A stretch of 64,000 nucleotides of DNA from Posidonia oceanica (taxonomy: Eukaryota; Streptophyta; Magnoliopsida; Alismatales; Posidoniaceae). Below, piece after piece: positions 10,394 to 21,900 of the stretch (positions within the stretch are counted from its first letter, which is position 1; every line of letters begins with the position of its first letter). Position numbers and translations under genes: made by a program. The stretch lies in assembly GCA_037176725.1 (NCBI GenBank), contig JAZBRS010000075.1, positions 77,378,001 to 77,442,000 of the forward strand, in the 5' to 3' direction. The notes beneath the pieces are model-generated. The model was not told the origin of the DNA. It did not search any database and saw nothing but the letters and a program-made list of their open reading frames with translations.

Positions 10394-13077
10394 CTATGAG
10401 GTTGTTGCATTTGATGAACCTCTCTTTCCAATCTTCACCCTCGGCCGAATGGGGTCTCCTTCCTTCCATTTACAAGTCCTAGAATTGTAACTCTGGTAAT
10501 TGCATTTTGAGCATGTCATCACTGACTTCAATCTCCTCACCTTGTTTGGTTGTTGCTTCTCATCATTGGACTTGTCTCTCTTCTTCTTCAGTCTTCCCGG
10601 TTGTGACTTGACGAAAAGTGGCAGCACTTGCTCAAACTCGGTGCTAGGCCACTGACTCATATCAAGCACAGGAAGTACCTAGTGCTCATATACCTTTTTG
10701 TTTGTGTTGGTGTGGTAATATGGACTGACATAGTCCTCAACATTATGCTTCATATAGAGTATTGTTGCAACTGCAAGCAAATAACATGTAAACAATAAGT
10801 ATTGGCCTACATGTAAACCCAATGTATTGCTACATATAGAGTATATCGATACCAAAAAATGTAAACTCAATGTATTAACCTGCATGTGTACATGGGATGC
10901 CTGTGAGGTCCCACTTTCTACATCCACAAGTTCGTTGTTGCAAATCAACCTCAAATGATTTACATGCACAATCAATTTCAAACTTAAGGTCCCCAGCATA
11001 GTAGATGTCACATTTTCCTGAATCATATATCATTTTCTTTAACCCATCAGCTATATTGGAACATAATAATGAACTTGTATTAACATTTCTTCTTTCTTGA
11101 TTTCTCCTCATCAATAATCTCCTCAGATGTTCAAATAAACTGATTATTGGCTTCCCCCGAGCTTCTTCTATGGCATTATTTCAACTCTCATTATTGTTAT
11201 TTTCAACATGATCACACTTGGATTTGGTGTTAAATGCATATCTAGCCCAATGACAGTGTGGAATACTGTCAAAGAACTGAAACACATCTTCACCATTTGG
11301 CCTGATGTTTCTTAAGTGAGTCATTCTCTCCTTAAAAGAAGCCTCATTATAAGCCTCAGCTGCAGCCCAAAATCTATCTTTGTATACCTTTTCTCTGAAT
11401 TTGTCTTTGAAATTTGCATGCAAATGACGTAGACAATATCTATGATCAGCACCACTAACCAAGGAATTGATTGCTTGAAGCAAGCCCTGAAAGACAATAT
11501 TAATGTGTTATGTAAAAAATTAAACTAAGACAACATGAACTAAGATTGAAGTTGTTAAACTAACACTGAAGTTATTGCTTGAAGCTGTAAACCATCCTAC
11601 TTTTGGTTGTTGGACATGAACTAATACTGAAGTTGTTAAACTAAGACAACATTAATGCTAATACAACATGAACTAAGACTGAAGTTGTTAAACTAAGACT
11701 GAGGTTATTGCTTGAAGCTGTAAACCATCCTACTTCTGGTTGTTGGACATGAACTAAGATTGAAGCTGTTAAACTAAGACAACATTAATGCTAAGAATTG
11801 TGTGAAATATGTTACCTTTTGTCTATCAGCATGAACGTCCATCTTACTTCTGGTGTACCCAATGCCTCCACAACATTAGTTAGGAACCATGCCCAACTAT
11901 GCTTATTCTCAACTTCCACAACAGCAGCACAAACAAGAAACTGCTGGTTGTTGGCATCCACGGCAATCGCAATCAAAAGAATACCTTTGTATGGGCCATA
12001 TAAATGGCAACCATCAAGACCCAAAAAGGGCCTACAATGTAACATTCCTTTCCTCATAGCATCGAAACAGACAAGCATCATTTGAAATAAAGGTGGACTA
12101 TTAGGCAATGGCCTCTCCACCTTCAACTTTGCAATAAAGCCAGGATTTTTACACCTTAAAATATTACAACAGTCTCACAATCTACTGTATTGTTCTTTGT
12201 AGCATCCAGATAGTAGGTCCACTGCTTTCTGCTTCATCCTATAGATTTTTGACTTGCCCACATCCAAACAAAGTTCTCTATGTATAGTAGTATTTAGTAC
12301 TTTTGCTTTCCAATCGGGGTCATCCCTTATCCTCTCCAAATAACGTTTGGCTAACCAATAGGAGGTAGCCAATTTGTTGTCCACACTTCTAGTGCACTTA
12401 TGTGTTGACTGCATTGTCTTTGTCTGGAATGTATGCTCACTCGACATCCAAGATGCATGGACTCTATACTCACAATTCAAATCCTTACATCTGACAATAA
12501 CCTTCTCAGATGTGTTTTTCAAAAAGGTAAGATTACACCCTAGAATAATATTTACATATCTTATAGGATCTCTAAAAGCTTGAGGAGATGTAAATGTCAT
12601 CCCAACTTCTAATTTGGAATTTTCAGCATCATACACTGAGAAGTCGTCAGTAGATTCTTCCTCCCGGCTTTCTTCTTCCTCCACTTCCTCAAACAAAGCC
12701 TCATCGTCGTAAAACTGACAATGTGGTGAAGTAACCTCTTCAAGATGTACAAGATCTAGTGAAGTCACCTCTTCAACCACTGTTATGTAAGTATGGATGG
12801 CTGGATCTTCCTTGCATTTATCAAACATGGTAAGTATCTCCTGATCACCTCCACCTAATAACACAAGGCCATCTTCTAGAGTCTTGCTAGATAGCTTATA
12901 ATATATGGTACTCCTTGGATCTATCTCCATTTCTTTTAGTAGCCCTTGCATCTCAAAAAATGACATATAATCAGGGTCTACATGTGCACACTCAGCTACC
13001 ACTCTATTCTTGTAGATTTTTCTGGAGCCATCATCCACAAAAACTCCCTCAAAGTGAATCCGAAATTCATACAACAT
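10394..13077 (-). pseudogene. MULE transposase (mudrA type), broken
   Basis: Read on the minus strand from MLYEFRIHFEG (13077), the order is: an N-terminal PB1-like domain, an acidic linker, the MuDR DNA-binding domain (GMTFTSPQAFRD.., C.....C..RVHASW), a catalytic domain with GLDGCHLYGPYKG and the AVDANNQQF stretch, RHLHANFKDKF, a SWIM zinc finger (CGCRKWDLTGIPCTHA), a basic PGRLKKKR tail and a C-terminal zinc knuckle in which His is replaced (CSKCNYQSYNSRTC). Introns fit GT-AG at 11487-11815 and 10771-10879, leaving about 748 codons, normal for the family. Lesions: TGA for Trp just before 12174, a one-base loss just before the first donor (near 11825), TGA at 11181-11183 and TAG near 10679. 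The protein would have cut and joined the MULE ends; this copy cannot be active. Confidence 0.85.
11510..11795. repeat. Minisatellite inside the transposase intron
   Basis: Repeats of AACTAAGACTGAAGTTGTTA interspersed with AAACTAAGACAACAT, plus two copies of a longer block ending in CTTGAAGCTGTAAACCATCC (near 11578 and 11713). The array fills nearly all of the 329-bp intron. Confidence 0.75.
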
Positions 13078-13334
13078 AGAACCTATCAGGCTATGGAAAA
13101 AAAGTCTAGGCAGAGAGGGAGAGAGTCACCGTCGGACTGTATGCTCGCCGCTTGACACGATCGCCAGAGGTGGAGAGATCACTGCTGGACACGATCGTTG
13201 AAGGTGGAGAGATCGCTGTTGGACACGATTGTGAGCGGAAATGGGGAAGAAAGATAAGGTTAGAGAGGGTTTATTTAGAAAGAGTATAACAAGGGAAAAG
13301 TGAAATTATTTAACAACGTTGGTGTTTAAATTTA

Positions 13335-13443
13335 CTTCTAAAATAAAATAAAAGTTTAAGATACTAAAGTGAACCATTTTAAAGTTGAGGATAGTAAAGT
13401 AAGAATTGAGAATAGTTCAGATACCAACATGACCATAGCTCTA
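13335..13443 (-). repeat. Right terminal inverted repeat of the MULE
   Basis: Pairs with 6183-6295 in inverted orientation. It lies about 260 bp upstream of the transposase start, so it probably also held the transposase promoter, as in known MuDR elements (inference). Confidence 0.85.
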
Positions 13444-14233
13444 ATAAATATGATGCCACATCAGTAGTTTCCTCTAACACTTTGAATCAAAGTATCAAAG
13501 AAAAGGATGGGGAGAGAATGAGAAGATTCAGAACAGGTAATAAATAATAAGTAAATAAATTCTGAATCATGTGTTAAGGCCATCTAGAGACTAGAGGTAG
13601 GCATTCTAGAACACATTAAACATTAAAAAACAATTGCAAACTCGAGACACTTTAACAAGGGGATTTCTATTGTATGCAAGAGCTACTCGAGACTCGAGAC
13701 AGAGCCAAAATACAAGTACGACGGAATCAATGTAGGGATTGTAAAAACACTGACCATACTGAAATATATGCAAAACTCATATTTTAAATTTGAACACACT
13801 CTAGGACTAAGATTCAAATCTCTCTCCAAATCAGTTTTACCGCAGATTTTAAAAAAAACAGCTGTCTAGTGCAGTGATTCATATCAACGTTTACGAATCC
13901 TATCGCTAGTAGATCATATCGAAGAAGTTATTTACAAACACATGTTTTTAATGAACCATCATCATTTTACAGATATCTTCTTTAATTAAAGAAAAGAATC
14001 GATAAACCAACGCGTTCTAGAAAGCTACAAAGAAAACGGCACATCTGATGCTTTGCACTTGCAGCTCATGCCAACAACATCTCTCAATAACCCCAGTCAA
14101 TCTAGAATCACAGGGCCAAGTAGCTCCTGATTAGAGATCACACCACGAAAGATCCTAAAGTTGCATTGCAACCAAACAACTTGTATACAAACGAAGTTTA
14201 AAATGCGCCCAAATCATAATATAGTACTCACTC
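13444..14233. other. No gene seen; AT-rich flank inside the aminopeptidase pseudogene
   Basis: This lies between the MULE and the exon 1 fragment, where exons 2 and 3 of the duplicate should be. I looked for the EHNGEKKN and [10 protein letters not shown] segments of exon 3 and the start of exon 2 and found neither. Probably intron or deletion scar. Confidence 0.5.
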
Positions 14234-14372
14234 CGATAACACACGCACACAAGGCGTGGTCGGCGGCGTGGAGGACGAGGAACCTGCTCGGCTCGACGAC
14301 TGGAGACGGAGGTCGGGGGGTGAGGATGAGGTCGTAGCGCTTGGGGATGGCAAATTTCGGAAGTCGCGATTG
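14234..14372 (-). pseudogene. Exon 1 fragment of the broken aminopeptidase copy
   Basis: The minus strand encodes SRLPKFAIPKRYDLILTP, then VVEPSRFLVLHAADHAL. This parallels exon 1 of the intact gene ([17 protein letters not shown].., [17 protein letters not shown]). The segment between them is shortened from about 18 residues to 5, and a Glu/Gln-rich low-complexity leader replaces the normal start. It marks the 5' end of the tandem duplicate that begins at 10. Confidence 0.8.
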
Positions 14373-14530
14373 GCCATAGGATTGCTGGATTCTTTGTTGC
14401 TGCTGCAGCTCTTGTTCTGGTTCTGGTTCCGATTCCATCTCTGCTGTTAATGGTGAATTTCGGAAGTCGCAATGGGCCATAGAACTGCTGGATTCTTTGC
14501 TGCTGCTGCTCTTGTTCTGGTTCTGTCTCT
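14346..14530. repeat. Imperfect duplication next to the exon 1 fragment
   Basis: The segment with TTTCGGAAGTCGC, then CTGGATTCTTTG, then CTCTTGTTCTGGTTCTG occurs at about 14355-14425 and again at 14458-14525. It overlaps the start of the exon 1 fragment and explains its odd Gln/Glu-rich leader. Confidence 0.7.
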
Positions 14531-15442
14531 GCTATTTTTGCTACTTCGGAACAATTTGGAAGTCCTATTTGTTGACTTCAGCTGATGTAAATGTCATCTC
14601 ATAAAAAAAGGAGATCTAACTGTTCACCGTTTTTCTTCGTAATATCAATTTCCTTTTGAGAAATTTTTATATAAACCCCTCTTTTGTTTTACTTTATTGT
14701 AAATCAACTCTTTACTTGAAAATATTGTAAACACTCATTTATTTCACGTATTCTCGAGATCCTCCCCCAAACGTCAGTTGATCGTAAGACAATAGTGCAT
14801 TTCAACACTTAATCATGGTTGAAAATTAGCTAATAGATTTGAAATGACTAACTTACCCTCGTTAACCAATAGACTATGAAGCATCACGTCTACCGTCTAC
14901 CACTGTCACTGCTTCAGTAAACATGTTCTACTTTCTAAAATCTTCTTCGACAGTCATGAACCAAAAAGGTATATTGAAATATGTAAGGGGTATTTCAAGA
15001 AAATCTGCTGATGAGTTTTAAGTACATGTATCTAAAGGACTTGTTTCAAAATATATTATTGTGATAGATTAATGGCAATACTGTAAGAACTGATGGAAGT
15101 GAACTAAAGAGGGGATTTCAAAACAAAAAAAAACGTGAAATAGAAGGTATTCAAACCTTTTTTGTTAAGTAAGGGGTTGATTAAGGTTAATATTAAAATT
15201 ACCCTTTTTTTTCATCCCTTTCTCTTAATGTGGTAATATAAGTTGATGATTGATTCTATGGATGGTCGTTTCTATACGTTGGCACATGACATACTTTTTG
15301 TTTTTGGCAACTAGTATACGTTTGCTGTTTAAGTTGAGCAGCTCCGTTTTCTCAATTTGATAAACATCATAAAATTGTATGGTCTATCTATGTTTTGTGA
15401 TTCACTATTTACCTCAAGCATGTTTTCTTATTGAATGAACAG
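14531..15442. other. No gene seen; intergenic AT-rich DNA
   Basis: This lies between the 5' end of the pseudogene and the 3' flank of the intact aminopeptidase gene. No open frame, RNA gene or repeat that I recognise. Confidence 0.5.
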
Positions 15443-15594
15443 AAGCCTTCGGTAACTTGGGAATCCGACTTTGGGTCCTCGAGAAAGCATGAGGAAAATC
15501 AGTTGAGCCAGCTGCGTTATGACATAGGAAATGAGAAGAACTTTTGGCTAGTGCACATCAACTTGGCTACTTATTATGATTGGGTAGCAATCAG
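15443..15594 (+). other. Orphan exon-like open stretch
   Basis: 152 bases bounded by a good acceptor (pyrimidine-rich tract then AACAG) and a consensus donor (CAG then GTAAGT). They are open in one frame, beginning KPSVTWESDFGSS and ending YYDWVAIR, with no stop. GC and codon look are more gene-like than the flanks. No partner exon is evident on either side. I do not recognise the family. It could be a gene fragment left by duplication or carried by a transposon, or chance. Confidence 0.3.
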
Positions 15595-15910
15595 GTAAGT
15601 TTCCACTGGATGGCACTAATCGTATGTCCCTATTTTCCCCCCCTAAATCTTGAATGAAGATATTATTCGCTCAAGTGACAAGCGATTCCCAGGATAAAAA
15701 CTAAACTAACATGTAAGATTTGGTTGTCTCACAGCTCAAGTGACACTTTCAATATCCAATTCTGAGTCGGCAAGATGTTACCGGTCCAACAAACTATTAC
15801 TGCCTTAAACTAACAATGAACATTATTATTTTTCATGCCTATTTCGTGGTCTTTTTTCAATAATGCAAAGATAAAGAAGCATTCTCAAAAAGCTGCACAA
15901 CAGAAGCTCC

Positions 15911-18900
15911 CTACTGCTTCTTGAGTGCTAATTCATTTACTATTGCTCCAAGGGTGTTTTCACTCTTGATGCTGAGAACCCACTTGTGATTGATTCGTAC
16001 CCGCTCAATGCTCTGCTTCAACGTTCTAGTAATTGATGGTTTGGACCGGGTTGCAAAGAATTCTTCAACTTCGAGGGCCTTTTCATCCAAGCAGAACTGG
16101 AACAAGGAAAGTGGTTCATAATCAAAACAACTTATTAAACCATGATATGGACGAATTAATTTTATTGCATACCGGTGACACAACAGCCCCAATGAAGCGG
16201 GAGATCAGAAAGCCTGAGCCCCAAGTTTTTGAGATGAGCTCCCAGTTATCCTGCATCATAAGTATGCCGGAGAGAATAAGCACAACTTGGATTTGATGAA
16301 GCACACAATGGACAGGAGAAGACCGTAACCCCTAAACTAACTAACTGAAAGTACTGGTTTCATGTCAAATAAGCAGCATATGTAGCAACAAGTGCATACC
16401 TTCAGCCATTTCCAAGCAGTTTCACGCCCCTCTCTACTTACTCCTGCCAGTCCAAAAATTGCATCTTGACTTCGAACCTGATCAAATAGCCAGAAATAAG
16501 AGCCTCATCAAAGAGGAAAGCTCTTCTTCCTAACAAGTAACAAGGGAAACAAACATGATGTTAATCGACATACCTCAGGAGTTAATAAGAAGTTCAGAGT
16601 TTCAAGAACAATATCTGGATCAGGGGACGATGCCAAAGAGCCTGATAGCAACACAAAAAACAAAATATAAACCAAACAGGAAAAACTTTGACAACTACAT
16701 AACTAATGATGTGTTCCAGTTAACCTACTTAGAATGCGTCCTTTTTCCTGGCTCAGGTCAGTCTCCCTATAAACCTTTAGCAATGATTCATATCCAGATT
16801 TGTTGGAAGTATTGACAGACTGCATCACAGCAACATATGCTGCCTGCAAATTACTTAAAATATGTAAATATGTACCCATCTAAAAAAAAGTTAACAAGGG
16901 GTTAAAATTACTGACCTTTCTTGTATCAGGAGGGAGGAGTGAACTGTCTCTGTCTTCTAAAAATGCATTGAAGCGCCGCTCTGCCTCCTTTAAAGTCGCA
17001 TCATGCCCAAATACTGCAAGAGCTGTTAAAAGTTCTCCTCTCAACATTGCATCCAAGTGGCTCTCACCAGTCTTAGGGTCCCATCCTGATTTCCTGCACA
17101 GAGAAAAAATTCATCAGAAAATTTTTCAACGAATACAGCTGCAACTTTTCACTTGAGGAGTAAAGAACTATAACTTCAAAATTAATATAAATAACAATAC
17201 CAGTGGTGATCCCGAGTTATGATTTTTATAAAGTATTTACTATGATTAATAGCCACTTTTCTATCCCATCCATCAGCCAACAGTCCACCACAATTACTTC
17301 CTCGTTTTCTGCTTTTTCAAGTGTCCCTAGTTTCTGGTCATTCTCTATTTCATAAAGGATTTGAGTCATTCTCAACCCATACTTAAAACCTATAAATCCA
17401 ACTTGGTGCTAACATTGCTCAAGTTGACATGAAGAATACATCATATAACCCATCTGGAGTGCACAAAAAGGATATATCTGATTACTTTCTTAAGGAATGG
17501 TAAAGCATGCTTCATAGCATGAAGCTATGTATGGGTGGTACATGTCAATTAGTGCATGACCATCAATTGCACACATATAATGACATGCAAGTGTCAAATC
17601 ATGAGTCATAATGCAATTTCATATCATAAGAAACCACTCAAAAGTAAATTTGAATAGATTCACTAAAATGTAGGAGCAGTTCTCCCAAAGCATCAGTTCC
17701 AGTTTTCCTGTTTAACCAATTATGGGTCATTAACTAACTATAAATAGCAACAAGAAAAGAAACCCTACCAACTTAAAGACCACTTTTGACTGTCAGTATG
17801 GTGGAGAGTAATTGTTGGGAAATGGTAAAAGGGGCAAGTTCTGGGAAAGGTAGGTTGCCACCTTAAAAGGGTTTCCCTGTGTGCCAGAGAGTATTGTAGA
17901 GTGCAGCATTAGATTGAGAGCTGGGTGTGGAGACTGGATTAGGTTCTAGGTGGATCATTGGGTCAATTTCATGCCTTTGAGACTACGATTTCCAGGTTTA
18001 TTTCGACTATCTGTACAACTTACTGCTACTATAGGGGAGTATTGTGTAACATGTAACAACAGGATTGTGTGAAATTTGAGATTTATGAGGAATCTCACGA
18101 ATAAGGAAGCTTTGGAGCTTGTTTCCCTGCTTGCTCTACTTGAAAATATGGACTAAAATGTTTTATCTACAGGATTGTGGGTCAAGGATGGAGACTTATC
18201 ATTTGCGTCACTCTTCTCAATCATGAGTGGCAGAGATACCTAGGTGGGCTACCATAAGTTGATTTGGAATAATTGTCTCCTTGAAGGTTCAATGCCTTGC
18301 TTGGTTAATCCTTCATGGAGGTATTTTGACTGAGACTACATTACAGAGGCGTGGGTTCCACCTTGCTAGTAGATGTGCTCTATGTGGTACGACGATTGAG
18401 GACCTTTGTCACCTTTTATGGGATTGTGAGACAATCTACCAATGGTGGTGTTCCCTACTTGGGAGGGTGACTTTAAACCAGTTTAGTGGCAGTTCAACCG
18501 AGACTTTAGGGAGCTGTGGGGTTGGAGAGGTAGCTGGACAAGGAGGAGCAGGGTTTGGACTGCCTTTCCTCATGCGATGTGGTGGCCTCAATGGATTGAG
18601 CTAAACCAACGAATCTTTTAAGGAAAAAGCTCAACTTTCCAGGATCTTCAGGTCATATTGATTTCCTCCATCTCAGAATGGTACCGAGCCAAGGGTGTGA
18701 CTGGTGTTTGACATTTTTATTTGTGATTGACTACTAGGACTCTTGCTTAGTTAGCCCGTGTCTTGTGGGCTTCTACTTGTTATTTTGTTGCATGGCTTAT
18801 CTACTTAATGAGTCTTTTACTCTTTTGTAGTTTCTTCAAAATGATTTTCAATAAAATTTTCCTAGTTACCGCTCAAAAACTTTTGACTGTCAATCAATCA

Positions 18901-21900
18901 AGTAGTCAAGTAGTCAAAGTAATGCAATCATGATCCTTTTGTATAACATTAATCATCATATCAATATTACTCAACTTTCTTGGTGAATATTTAACTTACT
19001 CACATATTAAAAACTACATTAGATTGTTTCCTTAACATCGGACTAACTAAATACAACCGTCAGAGTTGATGACCCACAAAAATCAACAATACAGCTACCA
19101 GACTGATCAAACTGGAAAGCTTATTGTCAAGAAAGAGAGAAATTCTATAGCATTGAAAAACACATAGTATAATAAACAAGGAAATCCAAACTACTCTTTG
19201 CCATTCATGTTTTGTATCAGCACACAAGCTTAATAGATACCACACTGATCAAACATTTACCGCTTGACTTCGGAATATAATGCAGTTACTAGTATTCACA
19301 AATAAGAGTAAGAAACCCAATTACAACATCTACATGACAATGTAAACTTACTCTGCTGCAAACTTGAAAAGATTGACGAAGAATTTTTTTATATTGCCTA
19401 GTAAGCCGGGAGCGGCATCGGCTGCAATCTTTGTGACTTTGTAACCTATCTGTTAAATTATATGGTGGAGTAGAGAATATTAGATAACAGAGACATAGAT
19501 AACAGCTTAACCACTGTACCAGCAAGACCTTACAGTGATTAGGTTCGATAACACGGTATAATCAAGCTCCTCTCTATATGAATCCATCAACGAAAACAAA
19601 GATGACAGTGTTTGCTTGCAAGCCATACATAATGCGAACGAATCCTCCAAAATTCCTGTACGAACGTTAAAGAGTCAATACTGAAACCAGTAAGAAGGTA
19701 GCAAGGAAGGTGGCTAGGAACACTACCAAATCTATCTGTAGGAGATAGCAAATTAGACTCAATGGCACATCCAAGTCTAGTTGCAAGTTTATCATCATAT
19801 TTCACTCTATAAAATCCAGTCTGGCCGACATTAACTTTGATCCAAAGACTTTCAGATATATCAACATTGCCATCTTTGCTTGTGATGAGATCTTTTATAT
19901 CCAGCTTCTCAGCTTTTGATTTCAATAAGAAGTTCCTATTCGAATCATACCAACCACAGCATAATGTCACAGGAACAATCCATTGTCCATTCGCTGAGGC
20001 CCCACTCGATAAAAATTGTGACTACAATGAAAAAACAATCTTAGATCATCCAATTATGGGAAAAAACCATGTTAATGGAGAGATATTCTAAAATTACTGT
20101 AAGAGAATTTTTGTAGAAAGGAAATCAATAGTTAGAATCAAGTGCCCCCAAAACTCCAATGAAAGAAATAGCTTGAAACAAAATAAAGTGTTACATGGCA
20201 TGGATCTTGGACTTGATCAAAGTTCTATACTCATTGGATAAAGTTATCTTCCTGCGTACTAGATTTAGTGATTTACCAACACTAAAATGAAAAAAAAAAT
20301 ACACAGGATCCTCGTAACAATATATCCCATTAGTATTGTAGCAAACAAAGACAGAAAATAGTTCACAACTACAATATGACAGAGAAAAATAATAATTCTG
20401 TTATTTGAAAAAAAAAATATGCAAAAAAAATGTTAGTCAAAATTATTATGGTCTGCTGACAAACAACACAAGTTTTAGAGGCATGTCTTGAAAGAATACA
20501 AGTCAGGTAAAATACGACAAGCACTTTTGTGTTAGAATCAAAAGAAATCTGTTTCCAAGGCCAGCAAATGCATATCTTCAAAGATCAATGCATGTTAATA
20601 AAAGGAAACACAAGTTGCTAAAGAGGAACCTGCTCAAACTCCAGTTCATCACCCGTCAGTTTTACATAAATAACTGGAAAACCCATTTGTTTTGTCCAAG
20701 AATTCATTATCATCTTGACTGGTTCACCAGATTCTTCCTCAAGGACTGCCCACAGATCTTCCGTCCTTGCATTCGAGCAGGCAAATCGTTTTATATATGA
20801 AGCCAGTGCTCTCTGATTAAAAGGCCAAATTGCTCGTGAATCATAAGCGATTGTTTTCTGCTTAAAAGGAAGTATAGATGCAGCCAAAAGCACTATTCAC
20901 AAAGTATACCTGAAAGCATTCTGCCCCAAGATAACTTTGCAGCATTCTAATTACAGAGGCACCCTTCCTATAGCTTATCGCATCAAAGATTTCATCTATC
21001 TCACTAGCATGATTTATCTCCACCTGAAAGGTATATAGAACTTAAAAAAGAAATGACATGATTTATCTCAACTAGCATGATCAGTTGCCCATGTTTTGAG
21101 AATGTTATGTGAATAACAGTTAGAACTTAAAGAAGAAATGACATGAATATACTCTATGGTAAATTTGTGAATGCTGATATGGAAGTGTGAAAATTTTATG
21201 GTGGGAAAAAGGAATAAAAATGCAAAGCATAATATACACAGCCATTATACTTATAGTGATTCATGGTTCCCAGCCTATCAAATCTCAAACCATCTAGAAA
21301 CAAAAGGAGTTCTAAAAAAGAGACACTAGTAATGCAACTTCAGCTACTGTTGTACATGACAGCATGAGGAAAGGTAAGTAATTTATGATGAAATAAAAGA
21401 TACTATCTAATTACTATATAAAATAGCATATAATTTGAAAAACTTTTTTCTCATAAGATTTTTAATCAGTTCAAAAGATAAGAGCACCAAATGAGGACAA
21501 CAGACACCAGAACAAGAAGCTCCTTCAGTATTTTTATTGTGTTTGGATAACTTGCTACTCAAATAGTATCACTCACTATCTGCCAATTTTATGCACTAGC
21601 AGAAACAAAGTATCAACCAACTTGCAGGACAGTGATTTATTACAAAAGATTATCACATGGACATCAACTTCACTCCTTTCAAACCAGGTTTTCATTTGCA
21701 GGATAGTAGCAGCATACCTTTTTACAGAGTGCTTAACCAATTCTGAAACAAGACTAGCAATTAATATAAATCCATTTTTTAAACTGAATTTAGCTTATGG
21801 CTTAACCAACTCTGAAACAAGACTAGCAATTAATGGGACTCAAACAGTTTGTAACAAAACTGCATAATGATAATGTCCACTCTTAAGCCCAGATTTATTG

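Larger units (their letters stand above)
6183..13443 (-). mobile_element. Mutator-like element (MULE) with long inverted ends
   Basis: The left end, from TAGAGCTATTGTCATG at 6183, and the reverse complement of the right end, TAGAGCTATGGTCATG finishing at 13443, match over about 110 bp with roughly 80% identity by eye. Long inverted ends of this sort are typical of MULEs. Inside are a minus-strand mudrA-type transposase (10394-13077) and a plus-strand GRF zinc-finger cargo gene (8288-8705), both broken. The flanking 9-mers do not match, so no clean target duplication is visible; the left flank was later reshuffled by tandem duplication. The element sits in the aminopeptidase pseudogene between exon 4 and exon 1; exons 2 and 3 were not found. 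Confidence 0.85.

Noticed and set aside
6174..13452. A 9-base target duplication for the MULE
   Set aside because: The flanks CATAGTAAA and ATAAATATG do not match; only a weak TAAAT overlap is present.
18281..18604. A 107-codon open frame as an independent gene
   Set aside because: It matches the zinc-binding C-terminal region of LINE ORF2 and lies within an insertion bounded by 14-base direct repeats.
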